Source: Stutzerimonas stutzeri (GTDB lineage Bacteria > Pseudomonadota > Gammaproteobacteria > Pseudomonadales > Pseudomonadaceae). From it: DNA of 64,000 nt. The notes beneath the pieces were generated by a model. The model was not told the DNA's origin. It made no database searches and saw only the letters and a program-made list of their open reading frames with translations. Within the stretch, counting starts at the first letter, position 1. Each line of letters begins with the position of its first letter. The translations under genes were made by a program, and so were the position numbers. The stretch lies in the NCBI GenBank assembly GCA_002387205.1, contig DGLA01000020.1, forward strand, positions 1 through 64,000. Reading direction: 5' to 3'. Below are positions 53,802 to 62,686 of the stretch, piece by piece.

Positions 53802-54922
53802 TGCAGCTGGCCTTCATTCTCTACAAGTACTTCCCCTTCGGCGGGCTGCAGCGCGACTTCCTGCGCATTGCGCTCGAATGCCAGCGCCGCGGTCATGGTG
53901 TCCGGGTCTACGCGATGATCTGGGAGGGCGAGGTGCCCGAAGGCTTCGAGGTGCTGATCGCGCCGGTCAAGGCGATCTTCAACCACACCCGCAACGAACG
54001 CTTCACCGCCTGGGTCGACAGAGACCTGGCCAGCCGTCCGGTTGACCGGGTGATCGGCTTCAACAAGATGCCCGGGCTCGACGTCTATTACGCGGCCGAC
54101 CCCTGTTTCGAAGACAAGGCGCAGACCTTGCGCAACCCCATCTACCGCCGCTGGGGGCGCTACAAGCACTTTGCCGAGTATGAGCGGGCGGTGTTCGAGC
54201 CACAGGCCAGTACCGACATCCTGATGATTTCCGAAGTACAGCAGCCATTGTTCGTCAAACACTATGCGACGCCTGCCGAGCGCTTTCATCTACTGCCGCC
54301 GGGCATCGCCCAGGACCGGCGCGCGCCGGCCAACGCGGGTGAGATCCGCCAGACGTTTCGCGAGGAATTCGAGCTGGGTAGCGACGAGCTGCTGCTGGTG
54401 CAAATCGGCTCGGGCTTCAAGACCAAGGGGCTCGACCGCAGCCTCAAGGCCCTGGCATCGCTTCCGCAGGATTTGAAGCGGCGCACGCGGCTGTTCGTTA
54501 TCGGCCAGGACGACCCGAAGCCCTTCCAGCTGCAAGCCAGGGCTTTGGGCGTGTCTGCGCATGTCGAGTTTCTCAAGGGCCGCAGTGATATACCCCGGTT
54601 CCTGCTCGGCGCCGACCTGCTGATCCATCCGGCCTACAACGAAAATACTGGCACCGTTCTGCTGGAGGCGCTGGTTGCCGGATTGCCTGTGCTGGTCACT
54701 GATGTCTGCGGTTACGCCCATTACATCGAAGAGGCCGATTGCGGACGCGTCGTTTCCAGTCCGTTCCAGCAAAGCCAGCTCGATGGCATGCTGGCGGAAA
54801 TGCTGGCTGACGATGAGCATCGCACCCGCTGGGCGCAGAACGCCTTGGCGTATGCCGACCGCGCTGACCTCTACAGCATGCCCGAGCGGGCTGCCGACGT
54901 GATCCTGGCGGAACGTTCATGA
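53801..54922 (+). CDS. waaG: LPS core glycosyltransferase WaaG
   Basis: WaaG adds the first outer-core hexose (galactosamine in P. aeruginosa, glucose in E. coli) to heptose II. The 373-residue GT4 protein begins M-Q-L-A-F-I-L-Y-K-Y-F-P-F-G-G-L-Q-R-D-F, typical of WaaG. The donor-binding motif is H-P-A-Y-N-E-N-T-G-T-V-L-L-E-A-L-V-A-G-L-P-V. It overlaps waaP by four bases (ATGA). Confidence 0.94.
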   Translation: MQLAFILYKYFPFGGLQRDFLRIALECQRRGHGVRVYAMIWEGEVPEGFEVLIAPVKAIFNHTRNERFTAWVDRDLASRPVDRVIGFNKMPGLDVYYAADPCFEDKAQTLRNPIYRRWGRYKHFAEYERAVFEPQASTDILMISEVQQPLFVKHYATPAERFHLLPPGIAQDRRAPANAGEIRQTFREEFELGSDELLLVQIGSGFKTKGLDRSLKALASLPQDLKRRTRLFVIGQDDPKPFQLQARALGVSAHVEFLKGRSDIPRFLLGADLLIHPAYNENTGTVLLEALVAGLPVLVTDVCGYAHYIEEADCGRVVSSPFQQSQLDGMLAEMLADDEHRTRWAQNALAYADRADLYSMPERAADVILAERS

Positions 54923-55734
54923 AGCTGGTCCTTGCGGAACCCTTCAAGACGCTCTGGGCCGGACGTGACCCCTTCGAGGCCGTCGAACAATTGCAGGGCC
55001 AGGTGTATCGTGAGCTCGAGGGCCGCCGCACCCTGCGCACCGAAGTGAGCGGGCGCGGCTATTTCGTCAAGATCCATCGTGGCATCGGCTGGGGCGAGAT
55101 CATCAAGAATCTCAGCACCGCCAAACTCCCGGTGCTCGGAGCAGGGCAGGAGTGGCGTGCGATCCAGCGCCTGCACGAGGTGGGCGTACCGACCATGACC
55201 GCCGTGGCCTATGGCGAGCGCGGCGGCAATCCGGCCACGCAGCATTCGTTCATCGTTACCGAGGAGCTGGCGCCGACGGTAAGCCTTGAGGATTTCAGTG
55301 CCGACTGGCTGCAGAATCCGCCCGAGCCTCGGCTCAAACGTGCACTGATCGCCGAAGTCGCACGCATGACCGGCACCATGCACCGCGCGGGTGTTAACCA
55401 CCGAGACTGTTATATCTGCCATTTCCTGCTGCATACGGACAGGCCGGTCTCGGCTGAAAGCTTCCGCCTGTCGCTGATAGATCTTCATCGCGCCCAGGTC
55501 CGCAGCGAAACGCCGCGACGCTGGCGCGACAAGGACCTGGCCGGGTTGTACTTTTCGGCGCTCGGGATTGGTCTGACAAGGGGCGACAAGCTGCGTTTTC
55601 TCACCGGCTATTTTCAGCAGCCGCTGCGTCAGATCATGCGCGACGAAGCGCCATTGCTGGCGTATCTGGAACGCAAGGCTGGCCAGTTGCAGAGCCGTTT
55701 CGAACGCAAATACGCGCGCGGTGCCGAGCAGTGA
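54919..55734 (+). CDS. waaP: LPS core heptose(I) kinase
   Basis: WaaP phosphorylates heptose I of the inner core, which is essential in P. aeruginosa. The 271-residue kinase-fold protein has Y-F-V-K-I-H-R-G (ATP-binding Lys), E-W-R-A-I-Q-R-L, catalytic N-H-R-D-C-Y-I-C-H-F-L-L and metal-binding L-I-D-L-H-R-A-Q. It overlaps the genes on both sides by ATGA. It is the first of three consecutive kinase-fold genes. Confidence 0.94.
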   Translation: MKLVLAEPFKTLWAGRDPFEAVEQLQGQVYRELEGRRTLRTEVSGRGYFVKIHRGIGWGEIIKNLSTAKLPVLGAGQEWRAIQRLHEVGVPTMTAVAYGERGGNPATQHSFIVTEELAPTVSLEDFSADWLQNPPEPRLKRALIAEVARMTGTMHRAGVNHRDCYICHFLLHTDRPVSAESFRLSLIDLHRAQVRSETPRRWRDKDLAGLYFSALGIGLTRGDKLRFLTGYFQQPLRQIMRDEAPLLAYLERKAGQLQSRFERKYARGAEQ

Positions 55735-56468
55735 GTAATTGGCAGGTCGCTGCTGATCTCCCACCTGAGGCCGCCGATGCATTCTCAAGCCTGGAATCGG
55801 TGTTTGCGCTGGCAGGCGAGGCGATCGCTAGCGATCCGCTTTCCGAGGTCATCCGCGTCGGAATTGCCGGGCAGCATTTCTATGTGAAGCGGTACTGGGC
55901 TGCTGGCAAAGGCCTGCGGCGTTTCGTGGGGCGGCCCCGGGTCAAGGCAGAATGGCAGAATCTCCAACTTTTCGATGACTGGGGGATCGCTGTCGCGCCT
56001 GTGGTTGCCTGGGGACTGCAGCGACGGGCAGGTTTGTTCCGGCGCGGCGCTCTGATTACTGAAGAGGTGCCCGGCACTACCGATATGGCGGCGATGGCTC
56101 TGGCCGGTGACCCTCGCCTGGGCGATCCGGAGTGGGTGCGCAACGTCAGCGAACAGCTGGCTGACGCAACGCGCACGATGCACGGACACCACTTCGCGCA
56201 CAACGACCTGAAATGGCGCAACCTGCTGGTCGACGATGATGGCAGGCTGTTCTTGATCGATTGCCCGTCAGGCGACTTCTGGTGGGGCCCCGTTCTGCGC
56301 CACCGGATAATCAAGGACCTGGCATGTCTGGATAAGGTGGCGCGCTACACATTGTCCCGCACGCAGCGCCTACGTTTTTATCTGTGCTATCAGCAGCGAG
56401 CACGCATGATTCCCGAAGACAAGGCCATCATCAGAAAGACACTCGTTTATTTCGAGGGGCGTGAATGA
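55731..56468 (+). CDS. LPS kinase of the InaA/WapP type
   Basis: The 245-residue protein has a kinase-like fold: F-Y-V-K-R-Y-W (Lys), V-K-A-E-W-Q-N-L (Glu), catalytic F-A-H-N-D-L-K-W-R-N-L-L and L-I-D-C-P-S-G-D-F. It belongs to the InaA/Kdo-WaaP group and corresponds, as I recall, to the PA5008-like gene next to waaP. The likely role is phosphorylation of an inner-core heptose other than the WaaP site. ATGA overlap with waaP shows coupling. Confidence 0.85.
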   Translation: MSNWQVAADLPPEAADAFSSLESVFALAGEAIASDPLSEVIRVGIAGQHFYVKRYWAAGKGLRRFVGRPRVKAEWQNLQLFDDWGIAVAPVVAWGLQRRAGLFRRGALITEEVPGTTDMAAMALAGDPRLGDPEWVRNVSEQLADATRTMHGHHFAHNDLKWRNLLVDDDGRLFLIDCPSGDFWWGPVLRHRIIKDLACLDKVARYTLSRTQRLRFYLCYQQRARMIPEDKAIIRKTLVYFEGRE

Positions 56469-56568
56469 TGGTTTCCGTTTCGGCTGATGCCGCCAGTCTT
56501 CTCGGCAGGCTTGTTTTTGTTCGCGGTGCGTCGGGTATGCCGTGCTGCCGGCGTGACGGAGGATGGTC

Positions 56569-57996
56569 GTGAAACTCGAACAACTCCGCACGGCCGGGCG
56601 CTCTCCGGTGTTGCCTCTGTCCGTCTCGTTAGGCGAAAGGGGTGAACTGCGTCTTGAGCAGTGGCTACGCGTTTTGCCGGGGCAGCGCTATGTGGCTCGA
56701 GCCCGTTGGCAAGGGCGCACCGTCTTGGCCAAGCTTTTGGTTGGCGATCGCGCCAGACGACATTTCGAACGTGAGCTCAATGGCGCGAAGCTGCTGGCTG
56801 CTCAGGCCCTTGCGACCCCCGAGTTGCTTGAGCAAGGTTTCGATGGCCAGAGCGGTGGATGGCTGATCTTCGAGTTTCTGAGCGGGGCGCAGAGTCTTCA
56901 GGACGCCTGGCTTGAGGTGTCTGGTCAGGTGCCGCTGAGCGATGGCCAGCGCGGCGTGCTGGACAGCGCGCTCGCGGAGATCGCACGGCTTCATGCAGGC
57001 GGGCTCTGGCAGAGTGATCTGCACCTGGACAACCTGATGCGTCATCAACAGCAGCTGTTCCTGATTGACGGAGGCGGTGTCCGTGCGCAGAGGCCAGGGA
57101 GTCCCCTGTCCCGCGAGGGTGCGCTGGATAATCTGGCGGTTTTTTTCGCTCAGTTGCCGGTAGCGTTTGATCCTTTCATCGAAGAGCTTCTGGTGAGCTA
57201 TCTGCTCGTCAACAACGCCCATGCGCTGCCGGTCGAAGCTCTGATGAGCAAGGTCGAGGCAGCACGATCCCGCCGACTCAGCGACTACCTGAAGAAGATC
57301 GGCCGGGACTGCACTGCTTTCAGTGTCCGCCGGAGCCTCAGCGGTCTGGTCGCGGTTCGGCGTGAGTGCGATACGCAACTGGCGGCGCTGCTCGATGAGC
57401 CTGATCGGTTCGTTGCCAATGGCATCTTCCTCAAGCAAGGCGCAAGCGCCACGGTCGCAAAGGTGCAGTTAGGGCTCCGTCCGTTGGTGGTCAAACGGTA
57501 CAACATCAAGGGCCTGGTTCACTGGCTCAAGCGGTTCTGGCGTCCTTCGCGCGCCTGGCACAGTTGGGTCGAGGGGCACCGCTTGCGCCAGTTGGGTATC
57601 GCTACGCCGCTGCCGCTGGCGGTGATAGAGACTCGCAGACTCGGACTGCGCGGGCGCAGCTATCTGGTTACCGAGCACGTGGATGGGCAGGATATACTCA
57701 CGCGTTTCGGCGCCTATGTGGATTCGGCGCCCCCGGAGCAGGAGCTGATCGCGCTGGAACAGTTGCTCGCGGCGATGCTTCGATCCCATATCAGTCATGG
57801 CGATCTGAAGGGCACCAATCTGCTTTGGCAGGACGAGAGCTGGGCGCTGATCGATCTCGATGCATTGCAACAGCACCGTAGCCTGGCGCAGTTTCGTCAG
57901 GCTTTCGCCAGGGATCGCGCGCGGTTGCTGCGCAACTGGCCAGCGGATAGCGCCCTGTATCGTTTGCTGGACCAGCGTTTACCGAAAGGCAGCTAG
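56569..57996 (+). CDS. protein with two kinase-fold domains in the LPS core operon
   Basis: The 475-residue protein holds two complete kinase-like halves. The N-terminal half (about 1-250) has V-L-A-K-L-L (Lys), E-R-E-L-N-G-A-K-L-L (Glu), S-D-L-H-L-D-N-L (catalytic Asp) and L-I-D-G-G. The C-terminal half (about 270-475) has L-V-V-K-R-Y-N, H-G-D-L-K-G-T-N-L-L and L-I-D-L-D-A-L. Both sets of catalytic residues look intact. Context implies LPS core phosphorylation. I prefer GTG 56569 (V-K-L-E-Q-L-R), six bases after GGAGG; the ATG at 56563 touches the ribosome binding site directly. A similar double-length gene exists, as I recall, near PA5006 in P. aeruginosa. Confidence 0.8.
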   Translation: MKLEQLRTAGRSPVLPLSVSLGERGELRLEQWLRVLPGQRYVARARWQGRTVLAKLLVGDRARRHFERELNGAKLLAAQALATPELLEQGFDGQSGGWLIFEFLSGAQSLQDAWLEVSGQVPLSDGQRGVLDSALAEIARLHAGGLWQSDLHLDNLMRHQQQLFLIDGGGVRAQRPGSPLSREGALDNLAVFFAQLPVAFDPFIEELLVSYLLVNNAHALPVEALMSKVEAARSRRLSDYLKKIGRDCTAFSVRRSLSGLVAVRRECDTQLAALLDEPDRFVANGIFLKQGASATVAKVQLGLRPLVVKRYNIKGLVHWLKRFWRPSRAWHSWVEGHRLRQLGIATPLPLAVIETRRLGLRGRSYLVTEHVDGQDILTRFGAYVDSAPPEQELIALEQLLAAMLRSHISHGDLKGTNLLWQDESWALIDLDALQQHRSLAQFRQAFARDRARLLRNWPADSALYRLLDQRLPKGS

Positions 57997-58005
57997 AAGC
58001 AGGAC

Positions 58006-58064
58006 GCTCGAAGCTGGGAGAGAAGCCCTCGGGCTAGAACTACATACGCGCTATTGCTTCGAGC
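58006..58064 (+). repeat. intergenic hairpin with heptamer-like units
   Basis: GCTCGAAGC (58006-58014) pairs perfectly with GCTTCGAGC (58056-58064). AAGCAGG- and AAGCTGG-like units lie in and beside the arms. It is the same class of sequence as at 51.7 kb, between the double kinase gene and the carbamoyltransferase. Confidence 0.75.
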
Positions 58065-58109
58065 TCCGGCTTTAAGCTCCAGACCGCTTTTTATTAGAGG
58101 CTTTTTCCA

Positions 58110-59849
58110 GTGGCACTGACAATCCTCGGCCTTTCCGGCGCCCTCAGTCATGACCCATCTGCCGCCCTGTATATCGACGGCAAGCTGATCGCCGCAGCGG
58201 AGGAGGAGCGCTTCGTGCGCGACAAGCATGCCAAGAACCGCATGCCCTACGAGTCGGCGAAGTTCTGTCTGGAGCAAGCGGGCATCAAGCCGTCTGACGT
58301 TGATGTAGTGGCCATACCCTTTGCCCCAATCAGCATTTTCGAGAAGGCCCGCTGGCACTACGCCAAGCGTTATTGGTACGCACCGGATCGTGCGCTCGAC
58401 GCGATACTCTTCGGCAACCGTCGTTACAAGCGATATCACAAGCGCATCCAGTGGTGCCTGCAGCAGCTGGGTTTCGATCTGAAAAAAATCAGGATCGAGC
58501 CGGTTGAGCACCATCTGGCCCATGCGTCGAGCGCCTACCACTGCTCGGGCTTCCAGGAAAAGACCGCGATTCTCGGTATCGATGGAAAGGGGGAGTACGC
58601 CACGACATTCTTTGGCTACGGCGAAAACGGTCGGATCCACAAGATCAAGGAATTCTACGATCCGGACTCCCTCGGCGGGCTGTACGGCGCGATCACCGAG
58701 TTCCTCGGCTTCGAAATGCTCGACGGCGAATTCAAGGTCATGGGCATGGCACCCTATGGCGACGCGGCCAAATATGATTTCTCCCGGCTGGCAACGTTTG
58801 AGAATGGCGAGCTGACCATCAATACCGACTATGCCAATGTCATCGGTTTCCGCCGGTACAAGGAGAAGGGCAAGGGCTACTACTTCTCGCCCAAGCTGAT
58901 CGAGTGGCTGGGACCGAAACGAGAAGGCGATATCGCTGACGACCCGTACATCCATTACGCCGCCAGCATGCAGGCCCTGTTCGAAAAGCTGGCGTTGCAA
59001 ATGATGGATCACTACCTGGGCGATATCATCCGCGAGACCGGCAAGATCGCGTTCGCCGGAGGCTGCGCACTGAATGTGAAGCTGAACCAGAAGATCATTG
59101 CCCGCGACGAGGTTAAAGAACTATTCGTCCAGCCCGCTTCAGGCGATGCAGGGACAGCGGTAGGCGCGGCGGCCTATGTTTCGCATCAGCGCGGCGTGCC
59201 GGTCGAGAAAATGGAGCACGTCTATCTGGGACCGTCCTACTCGAACGAGGATGTGATTGCTGCCTGTGCTAGACACCCGAACAAGCCCGCCTGGCAGCAG
59301 ATCGATGATGTTCCTCAGCGCATCGCTCACATCATGGTCGAGGGCAATCCGGTCGCCTGGTTTCAAGGCCGCATGGAGTTCGGTCCGCGCGCCCTCGGCG
59401 GGCGTTCAATCATTGGTTGCCCAAGCATTCCCGGCGTGGCCGATCGAATCAATGAGCAGATCAAATTCCGCGAGCGCTGGAGACCCTTCTGCCCGTCTAT
59501 GCTCGATACGGTTGCTGAGCAGATGCTCAAGGTCGACCACCCGAGCCCGTTCATGACCTTCACCTTCGAGGTCAACGAGGGCTGGAAAGAGCGTGTGGGT
59601 GAAGTGGTGCACGAGGACGGCACCTCGCGTGCTCAAGTGCTAGAGCGTCGCTTCAACCCGCGTTGGTACGACCTGATGCTGGAGCTGGAGAAACTCACCG
59701 GCAACGGCGTGTCGCTGAATACCTCGCTGAACCGTCGCGGCGAGCCAATGATCTGCTCGCCAACCGATGCGCTGAACATGTTCTATGGATCGGATCTGCA
59801 ATATCTGATCATGGAGGATGTGTTGGTGGTGAAGGGCTGGGAAAAGTAG
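58110..59849 (+). CDS. carbamoyltransferase, NodU/HypF-like, of the LPS core
   Basis: It transfers a carbamoyl group from carbamoyl phosphate, most likely to heptose II of the LPS inner core, as the homologue (PA5005, WapO as I recall) does. The 579-residue protein has an N-terminal ASKHA-like domain (I-L-G-L-S-G-A-L-S-H-D-P-S-A-A-L, H-H-L-A-H-A-S-S-A-Y, G-I-D-G-K-G-E-Y) and a C-terminal carbamoyl domain (G-R-M-E-F-G-P-R-A-L-G-G-R-S-I, N-T-S-L-N-R-R-G-E-P). The start is GTG, with AGAGG nine bases upstream. The gap before it holds a hairpin, but the gene is in line with the waa operon. Confidence 0.92.
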   Translation: MALTILGLSGALSHDPSAALYIDGKLIAAAEEERFVRDKHAKNRMPYESAKFCLEQAGIKPSDVDVVAIPFAPISIFEKARWHYAKRYWYAPDRALDAILFGNRRYKRYHKRIQWCLQQLGFDLKKIRIEPVEHHLAHASSAYHCSGFQEKTAILGIDGKGEYATTFFGYGENGRIHKIKEFYDPDSLGGLYGAITEFLGFEMLDGEFKVMGMAPYGDAAKYDFSRLATFENGELTINTDYANVIGFRRYKEKGKGYYFSPKLIEWLGPKREGDIADDPYIHYAASMQALFEKLALQMMDHYLGDIIRETGKIAFAGGCALNVKLNQKIIARDEVKELFVQPASGDAGTAVGAAAYVSHQRGVPVEKMEHVYLGPSYSNEDVIAACARHPNKPAWQQIDDVPQRIAHIMVEGNPVAWFQGRMEFGPRALGGRSIIGCPSIPGVADRINEQIKFRERWRPFCPSMLDTVAEQMLKVDHPSPFMTFTFEVNEGWKERVGEVVHEDGTSRAQVLERRFNPRWYDLMLELEKLTGNGVSLNTSLNRRGEPMICSPTDALNMFYGSDLQYLIMEDVLVVKGWEK

Positions 59850-59851
59850 CT

Positions 59852-61018
59852 ATGAGTCCCCCGGCAGGTCCCGTTAGCCAGCAGTGGGTACTGCAGTTTT
59901 GCCATGGCTATGACGGCCCGTTCCTGGACTGCGCGCGTCAGTATGCTGTGTTGTTTCGGGGAACCCCGTACAAGGTGTGCACTGTCTATCTGACTGGCGC
60001 GCCGAGCCAAGAGGTCGCCCGCGGTTCGGCTTCCGATGAGGTAATTTTTCTCGACTTTGGCAGCAAGGATGTGCGCGGCCTCAAGCTCGGCGCCATGCGA
60101 CGATTGCGCGCGATCATGGCTGGGCGAAACTTCCGCTTCTGTATTGCCCATCGATTCAAGCCGATATACATCGCATTGTTGGTAACTCGTCTGCCGGTGA
60201 TCGGCGTACATCATGCTTTCGGCGTTTACAGCCGGCCGATGCGCCGTTGGTTCGTCAATCACTTCCGCTCACGCCTGTTATTGCTAGGCGTCTCTAACGC
60301 AGTGCGCGACGAGATACGCATCCATCTGCCGAACTGGGAGCCGGCGCGTATCGAGACGCTGTATAACCGAATTGATGTCGCCGCGGTACAAGCCGAGCAG
60401 CTCTCCCGGGAAGATGCACGTAAAACGCTCGGCCTGCCAGAAGATGTCTGGGTTGCGGGCAATGTTGGTCGGCTGCACCCTGACAAGGATCAGGCCACCC
60501 TTATTCGTGGTTTCGCACAAGCGTTGCCTCAGCTGCCGCAAGGAAGCCTGCTGGCGATCATGGGCAGCGGTCGGCTAGAGCGCTCTCTTCGCCAACTGGC
60601 GATGGATTTGAATATCGCTGAGCACGTTCGCTTCCTTGGGCAAGTCGCTTTTGGCCGTCGCTATTTCAAAGCCTTCGACGTGTTCGCGCTGACCTCTGAC
60701 CACGAGCCGTTCGGCATGGTGTTGCTGGAAGCAATGGCGGCCGGGGTGCCGGTTGTTACGAGCGATTGTGGTGGCGGGCGAGAAGTGATCGATGGCGCTG
60801 GCCTTGTATTCTCATTCGGCGAAAGCAAAGCCCTTGCGGACAAGTTGATCCAAATCTCGTATATGAGCCCTGAGCAACGCGCTTTGTGCTCCATGAGAAT
60901 GCTCGATCGACTGGGCGATGTCTTTTCCGACGGCGCTGCACGCTCATCTTTCTGGCGGATGGATATCGTTTCTTCTATCGCTGGGTCGGCCACGGCTTCC
61001 TGGGGCGGGCCAGTTTAG
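59852..61018 (+). CDS. glycosyltransferase family 4, LPS outer core (WapH-like)
   Basis: The 388-residue GT4 protein begins M-S-P-P-A-G-P-V-S-Q-Q-W-V-L-Q-F-C-H-G-Y-D-G-P-F-L-D-C-A-R-Q-Y, typical of the gene after the carbamoyltransferase in Pseudomonas. The donor site is V-G-R-L-H-P-D-K-D and D-H-E-P-F-G-M-V-L-L-E-A-M-A-A-G-V-P-V. ATG 59852 lies two bases after the previous stop; the longer frame starting at 59663 overlaps the carbamoyltransferase and is rejected. It should add an outer-core sugar; which one cannot be told. Confidence 0.87.
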   Translation: MSPPAGPVSQQWVLQFCHGYDGPFLDCARQYAVLFRGTPYKVCTVYLTGAPSQEVARGSASDEVIFLDFGSKDVRGLKLGAMRRLRAIMAGRNFRFCIAHRFKPIYIALLVTRLPVIGVHHAFGVYSRPMRRWFVNHFRSRLLLLGVSNAVRDEIRIHLPNWEPARIETLYNRIDVAAVQAEQLSREDARKTLGLPEDVWVAGNVGRLHPDKDQATLIRGFAQALPQLPQGSLLAIMGSGRLERSLRQLAMDLNIAEHVRFLGQVAFGRRYFKAFDVFALTSDHEPFGMVLLEAMAAGVPVVTSDCGGGREVIDGAGLVFSFGESKALADKLIQISYMSPEQRALCSMRMLDRLGDVFSDGAARSSFWRMDIVSSIAGSATASWGGPV

Positions 61019-61032
61019 GAGTTCCCGGTTGC

Positions 61033-61728
61033 ATGATTACCTGGCTTAAAAATGAATATTGGAAGCGCTGGATTCGTCGGCACGGGTGCAAGTTGGCAAG
61101 CGGAGTATCGGCTTTGCGCAAGGGAAGTCGCTTGACCATCGAGGCTGGCGCCGAAATTGGGTACGTCCAGATGCTCTTTAGTGAATTGAGCATTGGCACC
61201 CGTACCTATATGCGCAGCGGCGGCGAGTTGCAGAATGTCGCTTCGATCGGGCGCTTCTGCTCGATTGGCTCGAACGTCGTGCTGGGCCAGGAACGCAATA
61301 CCCACCCTAGCGATTGGGTCAGCTCCCACCCGTTCCAGTATTCCGAAACCGCCTGGCATTACCAGGCAACTGCCACCCCGGCTTGCGTCGGGCATGACGT
61401 GTGGATAGGGCGCGACGCCATGGTCATGGAAGGCGTAGATATCGGTACTGGTTGTATAGTGGCAGCTCGCTCGGTAGTCACTAAAAACCTTCCGCCTTAC
61501 TCGATTGCCGCCGGCGTTCCAGCCAGGATCGTCGCGCAGCGGCACCCGCAATTCATGGCGGAGCAACTGCTGGCGTCGAAATGGTGGGACCTTCCGATAG
61601 CCGACCTAACCCGCCTGCCACTCAATAATCCTGAGGCTTTTCTGCGCGAACTTGGCGAAAGAACGTCTGGCGCTGGGATCAGACCTAGAACTTTGTGCAT
61701 AACGCAGGATGGCTGCCACACTCTATGA
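61033..61728 (+). CDS. left-handed beta-helix acetyltransferase (CatB/Xat type)
   Basis: The 231-residue protein has hexapeptide repeats (I-E-A-G-A-E-I-G, then V-A-S-I-G-R-F-C-S-I-G-S-N-V-V-L-G). The acceptor loop N-T-H-P-S-D-W-V-S-S-H-P-F carries the catalytic His of the xenobiotic-acyltransferase class, and V-W-I-G-R-D-A-M-V-M-E-G-V-D-I-G-T-G-C-I-V follows. In this setting it probably O-acetylates an outer-core sugar. The longer frame to 60886 overlaps the preceding glycosyltransferase; ATG 61033 follows its stop by 14 bases. It overlaps the next gene by four bases. Confidence 0.85.
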   Translation: MITWLKNEYWKRWIRRHGCKLASGVSALRKGSRLTIEAGAEIGYVQMLFSELSIGTRTYMRSGGELQNVASIGRFCSIGSNVVLGQERNTHPSDWVSSHPFQYSETAWHYQATATPACVGHDVWIGRDAMVMEGVDIGTGCIVAARSVVTKNLPPYSIAAGVPARIVAQRHPQFMAEQLLASKWWDLPIADLTRLPLNNPEAFLRELGERTSGAGIRPRTLCITQDGCHTL

Positions 61729-62684
61729 ATGTTCTGTTGCTTGTTCAGGCCGAACAGCGCGCAATCCTCGACCGCTTGTATGAGGGCATCGCCACACATT
61801 GCAACTGCGATCTCCGTTGGTTGAGCCGCAAGGATCAGGCGGATCTGCGCGGCTATTTTCGTCGGGAAGTCGACGTGGGTCGCTATGATCGGATCCTCTT
61901 TTTCCTTCGCTTCAAGCAGGAGATCCGTCAGGTTTCGTTTATCCGTACCGTACCGAATCTGGTAATTCTCGAACACGATGCTTATCAGAATTACATCTCT
62001 TGTAAGTATGCCGGCAAGTTCAGCAAACATTATGCAAAGTTACCCTGGGCGCGGGTGATCAGTTCCGGTTATATGGTAAGTGAGCGATTGCGTCATGAAG
62101 GGTTCGATGCAGTCTTTGTTCCAAAAGGCTATGACCAGACCGCTTTGGCTGACATGGGGCTGGCGCGAGATATTGAACTCGGTTTCATCGGCAGCATAAA
62201 AAGCGGCGCTTATAGCGAACGCAAAGCCTTGCTGACGGAGCTGGCGAAGGTCGAAGATCTGGTGGTGACGCGCACCAACTCCGGTGAGGATTATCGGGCC
62301 ATGCTCAATCGCATTCGATTCTTCGTCAGTGCCGATGTTGGCATGGGCGAATACATGATCAAGAACTTCGAGGCCATGGCCTGCGGCTGCGTATTATTCG
62401 CTTGGGATCAGGGCGAATCCGAAAACAAGGCGTTAGGTTTCGTCGATATGGAAAATCTAGTGTTGTATCGAAGCCTCGATGAGCTGCGAAGCAAACTTCG
62501 GATACTGCGTTCCGATTCCGCACTGGCTGCCAATATTGCTGCTGCGGGGCGAGCATTGGCGGAGGAGCGATATAGCTTCTCGCACATTGGGCGGCTTATT
62601 GTTCAGGCTCTGGAGGAACCGCTTCGAGAGCGCCAGGCGATGGGGCTGCTAGAACGATTGCGTCTGCGATTAGGGGCGAGGTGA
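61725..62684 (+). CDS. glycosyltransferase with CgeB-like C-terminal domain
   Basis: The 319-residue protein starts M-N-V-L-L-L-V-Q-A-E-Q-R-A-I-L-D-R-L-Y-E. It has a Rossmann-type middle and a C-terminal Glyco_trans_1_2 (CgeB) region with G-F-I-G-S-I-K-S-G-A-Y-S-E-R-K, then G-E-Y-M-I-K-N-F-E-A-M-A-C-G-C-V-L-F-A. Such proteins transfer sugars in outer-core or O-antigen assembly. ATG 61725 gives ATGA overlap with the acetyltransferase gene; the TTG frame start at 61695 is less likely. Confidence 0.82.
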   Translation: MNVLLLVQAEQRAILDRLYEGIATHCNCDLRWLSRKDQADLRGYFRREVDVGRYDRILFFLRFKQEIRQVSFIRTVPNLVILEHDAYQNYISCKYAGKFSKHYAKLPWARVISSGYMVSERLRHEGFDAVFVPKGYDQTALADMGLARDIELGFIGSIKSGAYSERKALLTELAKVEDLVVTRTNSGEDYRAMLNRIRFFVSADVGMGEYMIKNFEAMACGCVLFAWDQGESENKALGFVDMENLVLYRSLDELRSKLRILRSDSALAANIAAAGRALAEERYSFSHIGRLIVQALEEPLRERQAMGLLERLRLRLGAR

Positions 62685-62686
62685 AC

